Source of the DNA: Xestospongia muta
Lineage: Eukaryota; Porifera; Demospongiae; Haplosclerida; Petrosiidae
Direction of reading: 5' to 3'
NCBI GenBank assembly: GCA_963693285.1
Contig: OY848917.1
Span: 12,896,192 to 12,960,191, forward strand
Length of the DNA: 64,000 bases
The translations under genes were made by a program, and so were the position numbers. The notes beneath the pieces were generated by a model that was not told where the DNA came from, did not search any database, and saw only the letters and a program-made list of their open reading frames with translations. Positions 12,050 through 23,090 of this stretch are shown here, one piece after another; positions within the stretch are counted from its first letter, which is position 1; each line of letters begins with the position of its first letter.

Positions 12050-12311
12050 CAACAATTATATTATTAAAGAAAGTATATTAATTTAATATTATATTATTGT
12101 GCTGTGACAGGTTTTGTAGAATTTTTATTTGTGGGTGCTATATTACATTGAATTATTAATCATTTTATTGTTCTTCCTCTGTGTTTCTATTATATTCTTT
12201 GTATTATAGTCATGCATATATTTCACTTACATGTTAATATTTTATGTTGATATTATATGTATGTATTATGTTTAATCGTCTATCTCATCATGGAATTTAT
12301 CAAAAGACATT

Positions 12312-12317
12312 AATAAA
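12312..12317 (+). terminator. Possible polyadenylation signal AATAAA
   Basis: An AATAAA hexamer inside TTAATAAAATAAAATC about 260 bases after the stop of the cupredoxin-like gene. Plausible but unproven in this AT-rich context. Confidence 0.35.
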
Positions 12318-14396
12318 ATAAAATCACAAAGATACTTTATGCGCTGGGTGATTAACAGAAGATTATCATCATCACCGACACTCCATCCTTTGATAAGCTT
12401 CTTTTGCTAATATAGAAAATTTGTTCCTTCATTATACATGTTTTGTCAATTTGAGCCCTTAATTGTTGTGATAAGACTGGAACTATAGTACATATCCATC
12501 CATGTCTTTATGCTGATACTGGACATGCATGGTGGTGCTGCAGTGAACAAAACATCTCAATCCTGTCATTTAGGGAAATATTATTATTATATGATAGATG
12601 AGACAGACTTTGTTTATTCCAAGTCTGAATGTTCATATTATTTTTTTGATATTTAAGATGAGACAATATTAATATTATACATTTTGTAGTGCATGGTCCT
12701 GTCAGTTTACTTTAAATAATACACAATCATGTCACAAATTTAAGTGGTCAAATTAAAATAAGACAATCCACTTCTTTATACTAACAAGAGCATACTCATT
12801 GCTGATATATACTGTCTACATTATAGTTGTGTTTTCATTAGAGTATACACATAAATTGTTCTTATTCCCATTTTAAATTTTATGATGGCTAGTCTCTTTT
12901 CTATAATCTTATATAGTTGACATTTGGTATCATTCTACTAAATACATAATAGTACTTTTGTGGGCTTTTGTTTGCTATATATGGATGCATTAAATATAGA
13001 CATGATTATTTTACTTAGAAATGGTCACAATCAGTTTTGTTCCAATCATTAGGTGATATAGTACTATACACTCACTATACTGTATAACATTAGAGACGTT
13101 TTATGTTTTATAATAAACTAAGTCCAAATATTGTATCTGTAGTAGTAGCTTCTGCTTTCATAATAGAATTACTACTACTATTGAAGTAAAACATTTCATA
13201 GGCAGTCACGTCTGATACAGGTAACCAGGAGAGTTACATAATGAAGACTTGTGTTAGTCCTGAAGTGCTCAAAACAGTTGAATTACCATTGGTTCATTAG
13301 TGTAGAGTATACTAATGATATCTGTCCTCGGTCACTGTGATAAATACTGATGTTCACTACTCTAGAGCTTACTAATGGCAGCTCTCCTAAGTCACTATGT
13401 AAGTGCTAATATTCACTCTAACAGGACTGTGTATACAAATGATTATGGTTTTTACTGAACTCCTCTATCCTGTCTTGTCATTATTTCTTGAAGAGTATGT
13501 AAATTCTGATCTTCTCAGCTCTGTCATTCTATGTCATACTCCAAAAAACACTGCCTTTATGTTTTTATCAGGGCACATATCTTGGAAACTTAGTTTTGAC
13601 CTTTTTTATAGCCAACTATATAAATACTCAAATATACACATACATGTGTCCTTAAGATATCATAGAATCATTTATACCTTAAACTATCTATGATAATTCT
13701 AATAATAAAATTGTCATATACTCTAATATACTGGTTTGGTATACATGGATCTAGTCAATAGTTCATAATATTTGATAGCTATAGTTTCTAGTATCAAGGA
13801 ATTATACTCAATCAATTATAGCTATGGATATAATGAAATTGACTAAGTTTAAATCCATAAAATGTCGTTACAATTAGTACTTCTTACTGTAATGTATTGA
13901 TAATAGAAACTTTTAATTTTGACAGAAAACTTATGTAACATTTATAGATTGTATTTAAACTGGTAGTGTGATAACCTCCCTACTGTTTAGTTTTTCATTA
14001 TTTAATTTTTTGATAATATAATAGCAAAATTTGACACAAACATAATATTATGTAACATTATATAATGAAGGTAAATAAAGTATTAAGGTTTTTTTAGCTA
14101 TTATGACAAGAGATACTAACAGCTGGGGTCCCCATTTGACTTGCTGTGTTTGATAGACACTAGTCCAGATAACCAAGACTATAGACCATATTAACAGTCT
14201 AATAAGAGGTACCAAGACTTATCATCAAAGTCTGGAGACATGATTTTTCGATTCATAGCAACTTTTCTGTAGTATTGAAACAAGATCACACTATATAATT
14301 ATAATAATTATTAGAAGGTGTGGTTTGTGTGAGTAAAACACGTCACCACGTGGCTTCAAAAAAACTGTAACTATGAAGTGAACAAGTGGTATACCA
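12318..14396. other. AT-rich stretch without recognised gene
   Basis: No protein similarity was seen. The open frame at 13403-13693 lacks domain features and sits next to a local duplication. Confidence 0.4.
13299..13417. repeat. Imperfect tandem duplication, about 60-base unit
   Basis: Two adjacent units share the order TAGAG(T/C)(A/T)TACTAATG, CTGTCCT/CTCTCCT, GTCACT, then a TTCACT end. The second copy has diverged by substitutions. Confidence 0.55.
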
Positions 14397-15862
14397 ATGG
14401 ATGGTGATATGATGAGTTTGGTAACTACATAGGACAGAACTAGACAGTAACAATACTGAAGAAAAGAGAAACCATTCTGAGTGAATAGTAAGGTTTTCTT
14501 GTAATAACATGTGACCTTGTATATGATGATGAATTAGATAAGAGAGAAGATGATGAAGTTATGGATATTAGTGAAGATACTCTTGTTTTATAAGTACCTG
14601 AGACACAAGCTATTGTATTGTATGAAGATAAAAAATATCCAACAGCTGAAGAAGTGTGTGGACCTGATGTTGAGGTAAGCATTAATTAGATTATTACCTT
14701 ATTTGGGCATATTTTACATGATGATACAAGGAAATACTTGATCCATTATTGGTTAATTTATGTTTATTACCATAGCAACCTGACCACACCTCCATTAGAA
14801 CCTGTCATTGCTCCTGTTTAAAAAAGGAATTTTTTTCACCAAGAGAAGGAGTTACCATCCAGTAACAGCATACAAAATAAAGTGAGTTAAACAGGTTTGT
14901 AATTCCACTTTAACTCGTCTGACAGGTTTTAGTTGATTTAACTGATCATCCAGAGTTAATCCAAAATGTGGCTATTATAGGATATCTTCATCATTGCAAA
15001 GTGAGGAATACATGTCAATATGTACATGTTTTGTTTGTTGACAAGTTTTTATTTAGTTGAACAGACTCATCCTAATGTATTTGTAGGACAAAATAAAATG
15101 TGAGTTGTATAATTATATTTAATAATTACAGGGTTCATCTCATTGTATTATATAGATAACACTGTTCACAGAATTAGAGGTTAGTACTTCAGACACCACT
15201 CCTCGATAATTAATATCTTATTTGTAGCATGGAGTTAGTATAAAGAGTGCGCCTCTCTCATCAGTTTCATCTGATTCTAACGACAAGTCATATCATTAAT
15301 TTACATAACACTCCAGGTCAGTAATAATGAGTAGGTGTGGTTATTTATATAAGCATGATGTCATGGTCAATATAGTGATGTTATGACCTACAAATAATGC
15401 TAATATTAATATCATCAGATTAATTTGTAGTTGCATGTGACAGTCACCTGATGAACATGTTATTAATGTAATAGTCACATGACATGTCATGTATAGGTCA
15501 TGTGAACTTTTTTGATGAAGTGAATCAACTTATCATTTCTATATTGTGTGATAATAATAGTAGACACATCATAAGGAGTCAGTCACTCCTGTTAATTTGA
15601 TCTAATAATATGTTATCAGGTTATGATGATAGAGTGATTATTTAAATATGCTGTACAAGAGAAGTTAGGTATTACAATATGTATCAATAAAAAGATATCT
15701 GTATGTGAAAGAGCCCAATAATAGCCTTTGTGAGTCTATAGGTTCCTGGTATATGATATATTATTGTGTAGACTGATATTTCAACTTAAATTACCTCCTC
15801 TTAATGCTTTAGATGAAATAAACAGTTTATTAATCAGAGATGGAGTCACAAATTTTTGAGTG
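14397..15862 (+). pseudogene. EFTUD2: Ghost copy of EFTUD2 (U5 snRNP GTPase, Snu114), N-terminal half
   Basis: Degenerate exons follow EFTUD2 order. They are: YDEFGNYIGQ (about 14408); IVLYEDKKYPTAEEVCGPDVE ending at a GTAAGC donor (14674); LTTPPLEPVIAPV (about 14780); VDLTDHPELIQNVAIIGYLHH (14926-15000, the G1 loop region); VEQTHPNV (about 15055); ITLFTELE (about 15158); HGVSIKSAPLSSV (about 15230); HVNFFDEVNQ (about 15499); YAVQEKLGITICINKK (about 15645); and RLIFQLKLPPLNALDEIN (about 15773). EFTUD2 is the spliceosomal EF-2-like GTPase that controls U4/U6 unwinding and disassembly. Damage is extensive: a frameshift after YIGQ, TAA at 14591-14593, a stop in VMMIE*LFKY, and the G1 motif GHLHHGK read as GYLHHCK. 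Introns are retained, so this is a DNA-level duplicate rather than a processed copy. Confidence 0.85.
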
Positions 15863-15864
15863 GT

Positions 15865-16035
15865 CAGGTTATAAGGTACAACCTTAATGTGAGGCATAGA
15901 CAAGGAACCAAAATCCTCTAGGGGTGTATGGGGCATGCTCCCCCAAGAAAAGTTCGGAATTTAAGGCTTCAAGGAGGCCTCTGGTGCAATCTGAGGTACA
16001 TGCATGTACCCCTGCCCCCCCCAATACATTTACAG
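15865..16035. repeat. Dispersed repeat with GGGGCATGCTCCCCC core
   Basis: An unusually GC-rich patch for this window, with the near-palindromic core TGGGGCATGCTCCCCCAAG and a C-rich tail. Similar sequences are widespread short interspersed repeats in invertebrates (from general knowledge). It starts where the EFTUD2 ghost frame ends (TGA after VTNF). Confidence 0.5.
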
Positions 16036-16388
16036 TTTAAATCATCATGTTGAAAAGTAGTTAAATTTAGCAAAATATTTTGACATGTCTCTTTGGCATT
16101 GATAAAATCATTACTTATTTGTTTTATGTCAAGGTTGTCTGTGTAATCCTAGTTATAATGAAGAATCATTATGTGATTATGATGTGCTTGAGACATGGTG
16201 CTTCTTAAATATGTTTTTATTCTTCTTAAGGCACTAAATGAACTTTCTGAAGAGCTGTATGTAGCAGGTATAACCAAAAGTAACTTAAACAATCAACAAA
16301 CCATATCAACTAAAGTCCTTTGGGTTGAACTAAGACCGAGAAGTTCTTTGTTATCTGACACTGTCGGTTTTCCTTCCTTACTTTCCTA

Positions 16389-17136
16389 ATACAATGTTCA
16401 TAGTGTGAGAAGTTGTGATTCCAAATCACCTCTCCTGAGATCTTCTTCATAGAAGTTACATACAATATCTAGTTCACACTTGTTATCAATACCACTGCTA
16501 GCCTTAAATAGAAGCTGCTCTATGTTAGAATAAATTTTAAGGCCTGGTTTGTCAAACCTTTCAGTTATATTTGTTACTGCTAAATCCAAGGCTTCAAAGT
16601 AATTTTGGCCTATACATATCTTTAGGTATTTCCGGAAAATGTAGAGTGCAGATTCCTTTTTCATAGCGTTGGATTCTTTTGCGTCTTCTTGGTAATACAG
16701 GCTCTTCAACATCAAACTGGACTCTCCTTGCTTCAACTTTGTCCCAAAATAAATCAAAGTTGGAATCCGAACGGATTGTCTGAAGAGTTTTAACTGTAAG
16801 CATAGGTACCTCATGCCCCTTTACAGTAGATAGTGCAGGAGGTTGCAGTGTTTGGCTAAGCTTATCTGTTTGTGGAAGAATGATCTCAGATAGTGGCAGG
16901 TTAAAAAGAAACTGAAAGGTATCCATCTGATTGGAAACACCTTGGATTGTTGCCTTCATTTCAGTATCAGAAGTGCATTTGAGTGTTTCATCCCAAAGGT
17001 TCAGAATGTTAATAATAGTGGCTAGGGATTTAGCTCTTATTGTTCATTTTGAAGGACACATTGTATGAATGAACGGTGACTCACTTTCTATTTTCTCTTT
17101 AATTTTATTCAGCAAAGTTTCTTGTTTTGGAAAAAA
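16389..17136 (-). pseudogene. hAT-type transposase fragment (ZMYM/DUF4371-like), broken
   Basis: Reading minus from about 17136: PKQETLLNKIKEKIESESPF, then CPSK*TIRAKSLATIINI, where a TGA replaces the Trp of the CPTRW motif. It continues NLWDETLKCTSDTEMKATIQ and VSNQMDTFQFLFNLPLSEII, as in hAT-like proteins annotated as zinc finger MYM-type 1-like. A frameshift near 16,620 moves the frame. The rest reads YFEALDLAVTNITERF, IYSNIEQLLFKASSG and LDIVCNFYEEDL, a family-typical series. The BED finger, the catalytic N-terminal part and the dimerisation tail are missing. It is antisense to the EFTUD2 ghost and lies between its two halves. Confidence 0.75.
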
Positions 17137-17378
17137 AATTATTTTATCAATTCAAAACATGTGTTAAGACAGACTTTCATTGTAAGGACAAGGTGTAGTT
17201 TATAAGACGTGTACACTTTGTATAAGTGGAGGTTTCTTAGTAATGGAATTTGCTAAGAGACTCTGTGGATTTAATTTTATAAAAAAAATTTATTTATTAT
17301 AACATAATATCATATTATGTATGTGGTATATTTCTAGGTGTACATTTACAATGAAATAACCTTCAACTGAATCACAAA

Positions 17379-17834
17379 GCATTTATTAAATTTATCTTGG
17401 AATCTCTGTAAGTCATTAGTTTGTTGCTATAGTAACCATCATGTGACCTCATGTAGATACATGAATTTACTTAGACAGTAAGTGATGTTGATATAATTTT
17501 ACCTCAAGATGAACTTGGTAAGTAAACTATTGATCATTTTACTCTAATTTAATGGGTGTGGTCTTATATAGATATATATTTGAGTAAAGGATGACTCCAG
17601 ATGAATATTATGCACCTGTTTATGTAGCTAAGACAAAGGTGTCCATCCATTATATTATTATGTGTCTATTTGTCTTTTATGTGTGTCCATTATACTTTGT
17701 GTGTCTATTTATTATAGATGGAGCACACATATTCAGATGTTGTTGATGATGAGTTAGGGAAAGCTATGTTATCATATGATCATAATGAACCTCTTATGGT
17801 TCATATCACTAAATTATATCAAACAGGAACATGT
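17379..17834 (+). pseudogene. EFTUD2: Ghost copy of EFTUD2, middle portion
   Basis: This continues the EFTUD2 series after the hAT insertion. The pieces are AFIKFILESL (about 17380, family FVEFILEPL), SDVDIILPQDEL ending at GTAAGT (about 17519, family GDVDTSLPRTLDEL), PVYVAKTK (about 17615), and EHTYSDVVDDELGKAMLSYD with NEPLMVHITKLYQTGTC (17720-17833, ending at GTGAGT). Family residues between the first half and this part (about 120) are absent, as is everything after the last exon. No further EFTUD2 pieces were seen downstream, where dispersed repeats begin. Confidence 0.8.
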
Positions 17835-17879
17835 GAGTAATCATGTGACTGTCATGTGACTGATGTATGCTGTAGTATA

Positions 17880-19075
17880 TAATGGACAACTATACTCGGT
17901 TGAGTTGGGCCACCCTGACATGTAAATAACTTTGCCGTTTTACGTGCTATCTGCATGAAACTTGCACCAATCGATTCAGCTCGCAAACACACGTTTTATG
18001 AATTGGCTCTCTAATGCTACGAGAAAGTAGCAAACTACCGTATAGCAAGAAATTTTCACAGCCCAAAATTTTCACGAATTTTGAGATTTTTTGAATTACG
18101 GAAAATTAATCCTCAGAAATTTTAACTCCTAATGATTAATACCACATGTTTAAAATGGTTCTATACAAATACTTTAACAAGGACTCTTCAAAGATACTAC
18201 CTAGTCCTGGTGGACCTTTATCACAGTAGACCTTTGGTGTTAGGAAGCTGGTTTAACAGCAATCTTTGTGAAAAATATATGTTTATCATTCAGCATTTCA
18301 TTTTGCAATAAGATTGCTTTTTCAGATGCAGTTAATAAACAACCAGTAATGGATAACCAAGTTGGGTCACTATTGTTAACAATAACAAACTATAACTAAA
18401 ATTAACCAACCATTGATTTATAATTAATAACAAAAACTAAAAATTGCATGTATTGGAAAAAGAAATGTGCTAAGTGGCAATAACCTTGAAACAGAAGTAT
18501 TAATCAAAAATAACAAGGATTACTTGCATATTTAGCATGTAGTAAATTTATCATTTTCTTTGGTTTATTGATTTATAATTACAATAACTAAAAACCTATT
18601 ACTAAAACTAAAATTCTTGAAGTTTTTGTGAACAATTAATAATTAAACAATAATTATTACAAATGCTTTACAATAACAATAACAATAACTAAAATACAAA
18701 TCCATTACTTTTATAACACTACTATTCTCTTGATGGTTATTCATTGTTTGATGAAAGTAAGTGTGCCTCTGTTCAATGATATGAGGTTGTTTGTAGTAGT
18801 GGTGTCTGTCATCCACTCTCTTATGTCTATAAAGTACAATATTAATAGACATCATAACAAAAGTTATGGTGACTCACTTGAAACCCATTTCCCTTAGCAA
18901 AATGTGAAGAGTTGACCTCTGACCACAAAGAAGTTATCCTCTTTTAAGACAACAAGCAACTTGGCAAGTGTCACATGCTCTTTGGCCTGATAGAGGTGGT
19001 ATATTTTTTTGAAATTTGTGTCTTATGTATGGTTAGTAATTCCAGTGTTCTTGTATTGTATTTCCATTTGTATTT
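17880..19075. repeat. Dispersed-repeat and AACTAAAA-rich low-complexity region
   Basis: It begins with a palindrome-rich segment (CAGCCCAAAATTTTCACG, ACGAATTTTGAG) typical of short non-autonomous elements. It grades into ACTAAAA/AATAACAA low-complexity sequence at about 18,340-18,700, similar in style to the repeats near 59,160-59,840. No coding sequence was recognised. Confidence 0.45.
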
Positions 19076-19080
19076 AGACT

Positions 19081-20156
19081 AGTGACCCTACTTTAGTTGG
19101 AGACGTTTGCTCTGAAGCTCTTGCTTTATCGCATATTAAAGTTATTATACAATGTCAAACTGTTGTAGACAAGTGAGAAGAAAGGATGAAACATGACAAG
19201 AAAGAGTTGCCTAATCCATTGTTTGAATTGTCTACATACTTTTCAAGTAACAATGGATAATTTATTGTATTGGATTCATTTGTTTTGACAGATCAACAGC
19301 AGTCAAAGACTCCACACAATCCTTCTTGGAGCTTGTAAATACATGCTATGTGAAATCATAGACTCTCTAATTGGAGCACAAAGGTAAGAAATTTTGGCTA
19401 GTGTTAGCATTCTCATACTGTGGATTTGGGACATGTATTACTGGTAACATCTGCTACTATAAATCCTTTGTAGGAAGGGATTTTAAGAGTTAGATGCAGA
19501 TAGCAATATTCACTTTTTTTTCATACTAGTCACAATCTCAGATAACATGTTGATATCACTACTCTAAGGTATGTAAATGTTATAAGTTTGTGGTTAATTT
19601 TCTGTGCTGTATACTGTTTTCCATTATCTGCTGAAAAAATTGATGAATGTAGATATCTTTGTAAAGAGTTTGTAAAGCCAACTGCTCAAATCATACCTCA
19701 ATATTTACATCAATTAAAAACACACCTACTTCTTCACCTCACTGACCACTTATGTGATTTTGGAGCAGCTGATTGCTATAACACAGAGAGGTAAGTCTAT
19801 TACATGTGTCTCACTTTCATTCCTCATGACACAGATTTGAAGTATTTAATTCACTTATGAGAGCTCAAAATGTTTATTGTAACTGCCGTTCACCTAGCAA
19901 AGATATTGCAAATAATTTTGCAGTGCTGGAGTATTTATGATTTATTTGTGCTAGAGGATACTATGACTCTCTCCATACTACTATGTAAGTAAAACTGTTT
20001 GTACTGAGATACATGCTGTTATCTGTTACTAAACAGGTGTGGTCAAGGACTATAAGAACTTTATAATAGTCTACAGATTCAAAGTTACTTAAATTATATA
20101 CCTGATAAAGAACTGAATAAGGATAAGTCATTCTATTTGCCAGGACAGCTACTCAA
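19081..20156 (+). pseudogene. Plavaka/CACTA-like transposase remnant
   Basis: Successive open pieces resemble Plavaka-type CACTA transposases: KKELPNPLFELS (about 19,200); RLHTILLGACKYMLCEIIDS (about 19,310; family pattern VEVLHxxLLGxxKY); LKTHLLLHLTDHLCDFGAA then NTERFEVFNSLMRAQNVY and SPSKDIANNFAVLEYL (19,619-19,950; family pattern TERFExFN, PSRDIAxxFA); and PDKELNKDKSFYLPGQLL (about 20,110). Stops include TGA after QTVVDK and TGA for Arg before FICARGYYD. Pieces are separated by GTAAG donors and AG acceptors, so the source copy had introns. Family assignment rests on motif memory and is moderate. Confidence 0.6.
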
Positions 20157-20249
20157 GGTAAGTTTACACTAACACATATTGTGTGATTACTATTTAACTT
20201 AATATAACTTAAACAAGGAACAGTAGGGTGCAAACTAGTCAATGTACTA

Positions 20250-20790
20250 AATTCAATGTGTTATATCCATGATCTCAACTGCAACATTTACCTTTGCAGC
20301 TCCATTTCTTTTGAATCTGATGTTATGAACTATCGTGTTGTCATGACCCAATATAGAGTCATGGCTGACAGAGGTGATTTTGTCAAAGTGACTACTGCAG
20401 AGGTAGACCAATTGTTTTTTCCTGTACTTTACCAATGTATTATGCTAGGCGTCTTTTGGAGTTCTGTTAGTTCTTTTTAAAGATATCAAGACATCAAACA
20501 ATCTTTGTTTAATAAGAGAATTAAGATGCCAAATCATAATGAGTGGGACACCTCTGTTAACTGAATTTGACTGTCCTCTACTAGAACTTACATCAAGTTT
20601 GTACACATTACCTACAAGTTCAATTATATCTCCTGTTTCTGTAGTATATGTCTGTAAGTTAAATAGTAATCACATAATATGTGTTAGTGTAAATTTACCT
20701 TGAGTAGCTGTCCTGGCAAATAGAATGACTTATCCTTATTCAGTTCTTTAGCAGGTATATAATATAAGTAAGTTTGAGCCTGAAGATGTA
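20250..20790 (-). pseudogene. Second copy of the Plavaka-like transposase C-terminal part, opposite strand
   Basis: The segment about 20,665-20,790 is the reverse complement of about 20,065-20,190 with few changes, again encoding AKELNKDKSFYLPGQLL on the minus strand. The minus frame continues with YTTETGDIIELVGNVYKLDV, IMIWHLNSLIKQRLFDVLIS and HFDKITSVSHDSILGHDNT, which looks like the C-terminal region of the same transposase. The two copies thus face each other tail to tail. Confidence 0.5.
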
Positions 20791-20838
20791 ATACTGTAAC
20801 ATGGCACTCGTGTTAAGGAGTCTACTACTACTGTTCAC

Positions 20839-21364
20839 TTGCTTTTTTTAGTCTATATTCGGTTTTACTCTTCTTCCACATCAACTAACTTCTTGATGAT
20901 CTCATCAAACTCACCCAACTATACAGTTTCTCATCATTCTCCTTGTCATTTTCGTTTTGTTAAAGGTTCATACCTATGTTTCTTTACTCGATCTTACCTC
21001 TCTCACAATAAATCCTTACTTCTGTTCCTTCTACTCAGTGGTAATGTCGAAGTCAACTCTGGCCCTCCTGATGATATTGTCAAGTGCGTCTGCTCTTCAA
21101 CTGAAGAATCAGGTCTTATGTTACAATGTGAACAATGCTCTTGTTGACTGCACATTGAATGTGTGAATGTTCCAGCACATGTTGCTGATAATTATCTGCC
21201 CACTGTGTATCATATCTTCTATTTCTCTCATCTCCTCCCTGAAGTCAGAAATCTCTCATTTAAAAGCTCACATTATTAAATTAGAAAAATCATGTGAATC
21301 TCTCAGTACTCAATTATCTGTCCAACTTATAACAGGCTCATTTATTTCTGACACTACTGTGTAG
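20839..21364 (+). pseudogene. Non-LTR ORF1-like region: 2A-like motif, PHD finger, coiled coil
   Basis: A hydrophobic stretch LLLFLLLSG leads into NVEVNSGP, a degenerate form of the D(V/I)ExNPGP 2A motif. A PHD-type zinc finger follows: CVCSSTEESGLMLQCEQCSC, then TGA where Trp is expected, then LHIECVNVP. A one-base deletion precedes the final CPLC pair. After that comes an amphipathic segment (LKSEISHLKAHIIKLEKS) likely to form a coiled coil. PHD fingers occur in ORF1 of some animal non-LTR elements. Confidence 0.6.
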
Positions 21365-21964
21365 TCTACAGCTTCTTCCTTAAATTCATCTCAAACTGTT
21401 CTGTCCAACTCCCATCCTTCCAAGAGTCATCCTATTTCTCCAAACCCAGCCCATCTCAATACTTGTAATGCACGTTCTAATCCCAGTTTACCACCTAAGT
21501 TCCTCAACAAACCCCCTCATTTTTAATCCCAAGCTCAACCTTCTCACAAACCACCTCTCCTTCCAACTCCACATTATCATATCATCAATATCCTTCAACT
21601 CACAAGATGCCTTTTCTTCCAACTCCTCATCCACCTCCACTCCCTTCACAGTTCTCTCATTTTCATCCACCAATGCAACTTCCCCATCATCCTCTCTTAC
21701 CATTCCCTCAATATCATCCCATGCATCATCCTCTACCAACCTCTCTTCCTCAACATTTCCCCTCCATCACCAAACTTCATCCGTACTCTCATTCACAAAA
21801 ACCTCTGCTTCTTTCCTGATCTCCTGTAAATCAACTTCCTTCCAAATATGTCACTTCTCAGCAACCTTTTTCTCTCAACCAAATTGTCTGTCATCCTCCA
21901 TATCTCCAGGGCTTAATGAACAATCTAGCTTCTCTGTTGCTAACTCTATTAAGTCTACCCCTCT

Positions 21965-22888
21965 CTCCTTCAAATCCAGCTCATTAAAAATTTTACACTT
22001 CAATAACAGAAGTCTCCTACCTAAATTAGATGATATTGCTCTTATATATTCTTCCTCCTCCCCTGATATTGTTTGTATTTCTGAGTCCTGGTTGTCTCCT
22101 GACATTTCTGACAATGAGATCTCTATATCTATCACTGTGTTCGTAAAGACCATTCCCACCATGGTGGTGGAATAGCTGTTTACATTAAATCTTCACTTTC
22201 ATTCAAAGTAATCCCATCTCCCTTGAATTTTGAATTCATTCTCTCAGTCACTATTTCTAATTACTCACTCACACTTGGCTCTTTCTATTGGCCTCCATAT
22301 GACAATGGATCCCTGGACCAATTTCATAACCTTTCTAAGCCATCATCATATATAAATTTTTTTCTCGCTGGTGATTTTAACAAATTTTATAAGTCCTTGT
22401 CCTCTTCTAACCAAACTCCTTGACTTTACCAACTCCATTGGTCTTTCTCAAGTTGTCAAAGAACCTACCCATTATTCTTACTCAAGAACACCATCAATTG
22501 TTGATCTTATCTTTGTTCCTTCAAACTTGTCATGTCCTTCCTTTGTTTTTCCTCCATTGTCTTCTTCAGATCATAATTCATTATTGTTCATTGTCCCTCC
22601 GAGACAGCCATCCTCTAAGAATCTTTGTAGTATTTGGCTTTATAGTAAAGGTGACTTTAAAGCAGCTAACATAATCCTCTCTTCTCTCCCCAGGGACTCT
22701 CTCTTATCTTCCACCGATGTCAATTACTCCTGGTCCATGTTTAAAGAGGTCTTTATTGAAGTAATAAATCACATCATCCCATCTAAATTAGTGACTATTA
22801 AAAACTCTCCACCCTGGGCTAACAAACACCTCCTTTATTGTATCTGCAAACGTAATGCCCAGCTAAAAGAGCTAAATTATCATTCCTG
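21965..22888 (+). pseudogene. Non-LTR APE endonuclease region, frameshifted
   Basis: Segments in order: LKILHFNNRSLLPKLDDI and DIVCISESWLSPDI (endonuclease N-terminal strand and catalytic Glu); GGIAVYIKSSLSF in another frame; FFLAGDFNKF (family GDFN); TRTPSIVDLIFVP-like and SSSDHNSLLF (family SDH). Thus the four hallmark blocks are visible but spread over three frames. The frame ends at WANKHLLYCICKRNAQLKEL, the usual lead-in to the reverse transcriptase. Confidence 0.75.
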
Positions 22889-22924
22889 ATGTCCCAATAT
22901 TGCATTTGTAGAAACAAAATACTC

Positions 22925-23090
22925 TCCTACCAATGTCAATGCCCTTCTCCAGATCTTCTGGTACCCTCAACTCCTTCCTTCTCAGTGCTATCTCCCTGTG
23001 GAATTCCCTTCCCTCCTTGTTCAAAGATCTCAACTCTGCAAGTCAGTTCAAGCAAAATATTTCTTACTTTAGAATTATCAAGAATATAGC
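22925..23090 (+). pseudogene. Non-LTR ORF2 C-terminal tail after an internal deletion
   Basis: MPFSRSSGTLNSFL followed by SAISLWNSLPSLFKDL and SASQFKQNI is the characteristic end of CR1/L2-type ORF2 (SFLPRTxxLWNSLP). It lies only about 40 bases after the endonuclease lead-in, so several hundred codons of reverse transcriptase are deleted. Confidence 0.65.

Noticed and set aside
13403..13693. 96-codon plus-strand open frame
   Set aside because: No recognisable motif; it begins next to a tandem duplication and ends in AT-rich sequence.
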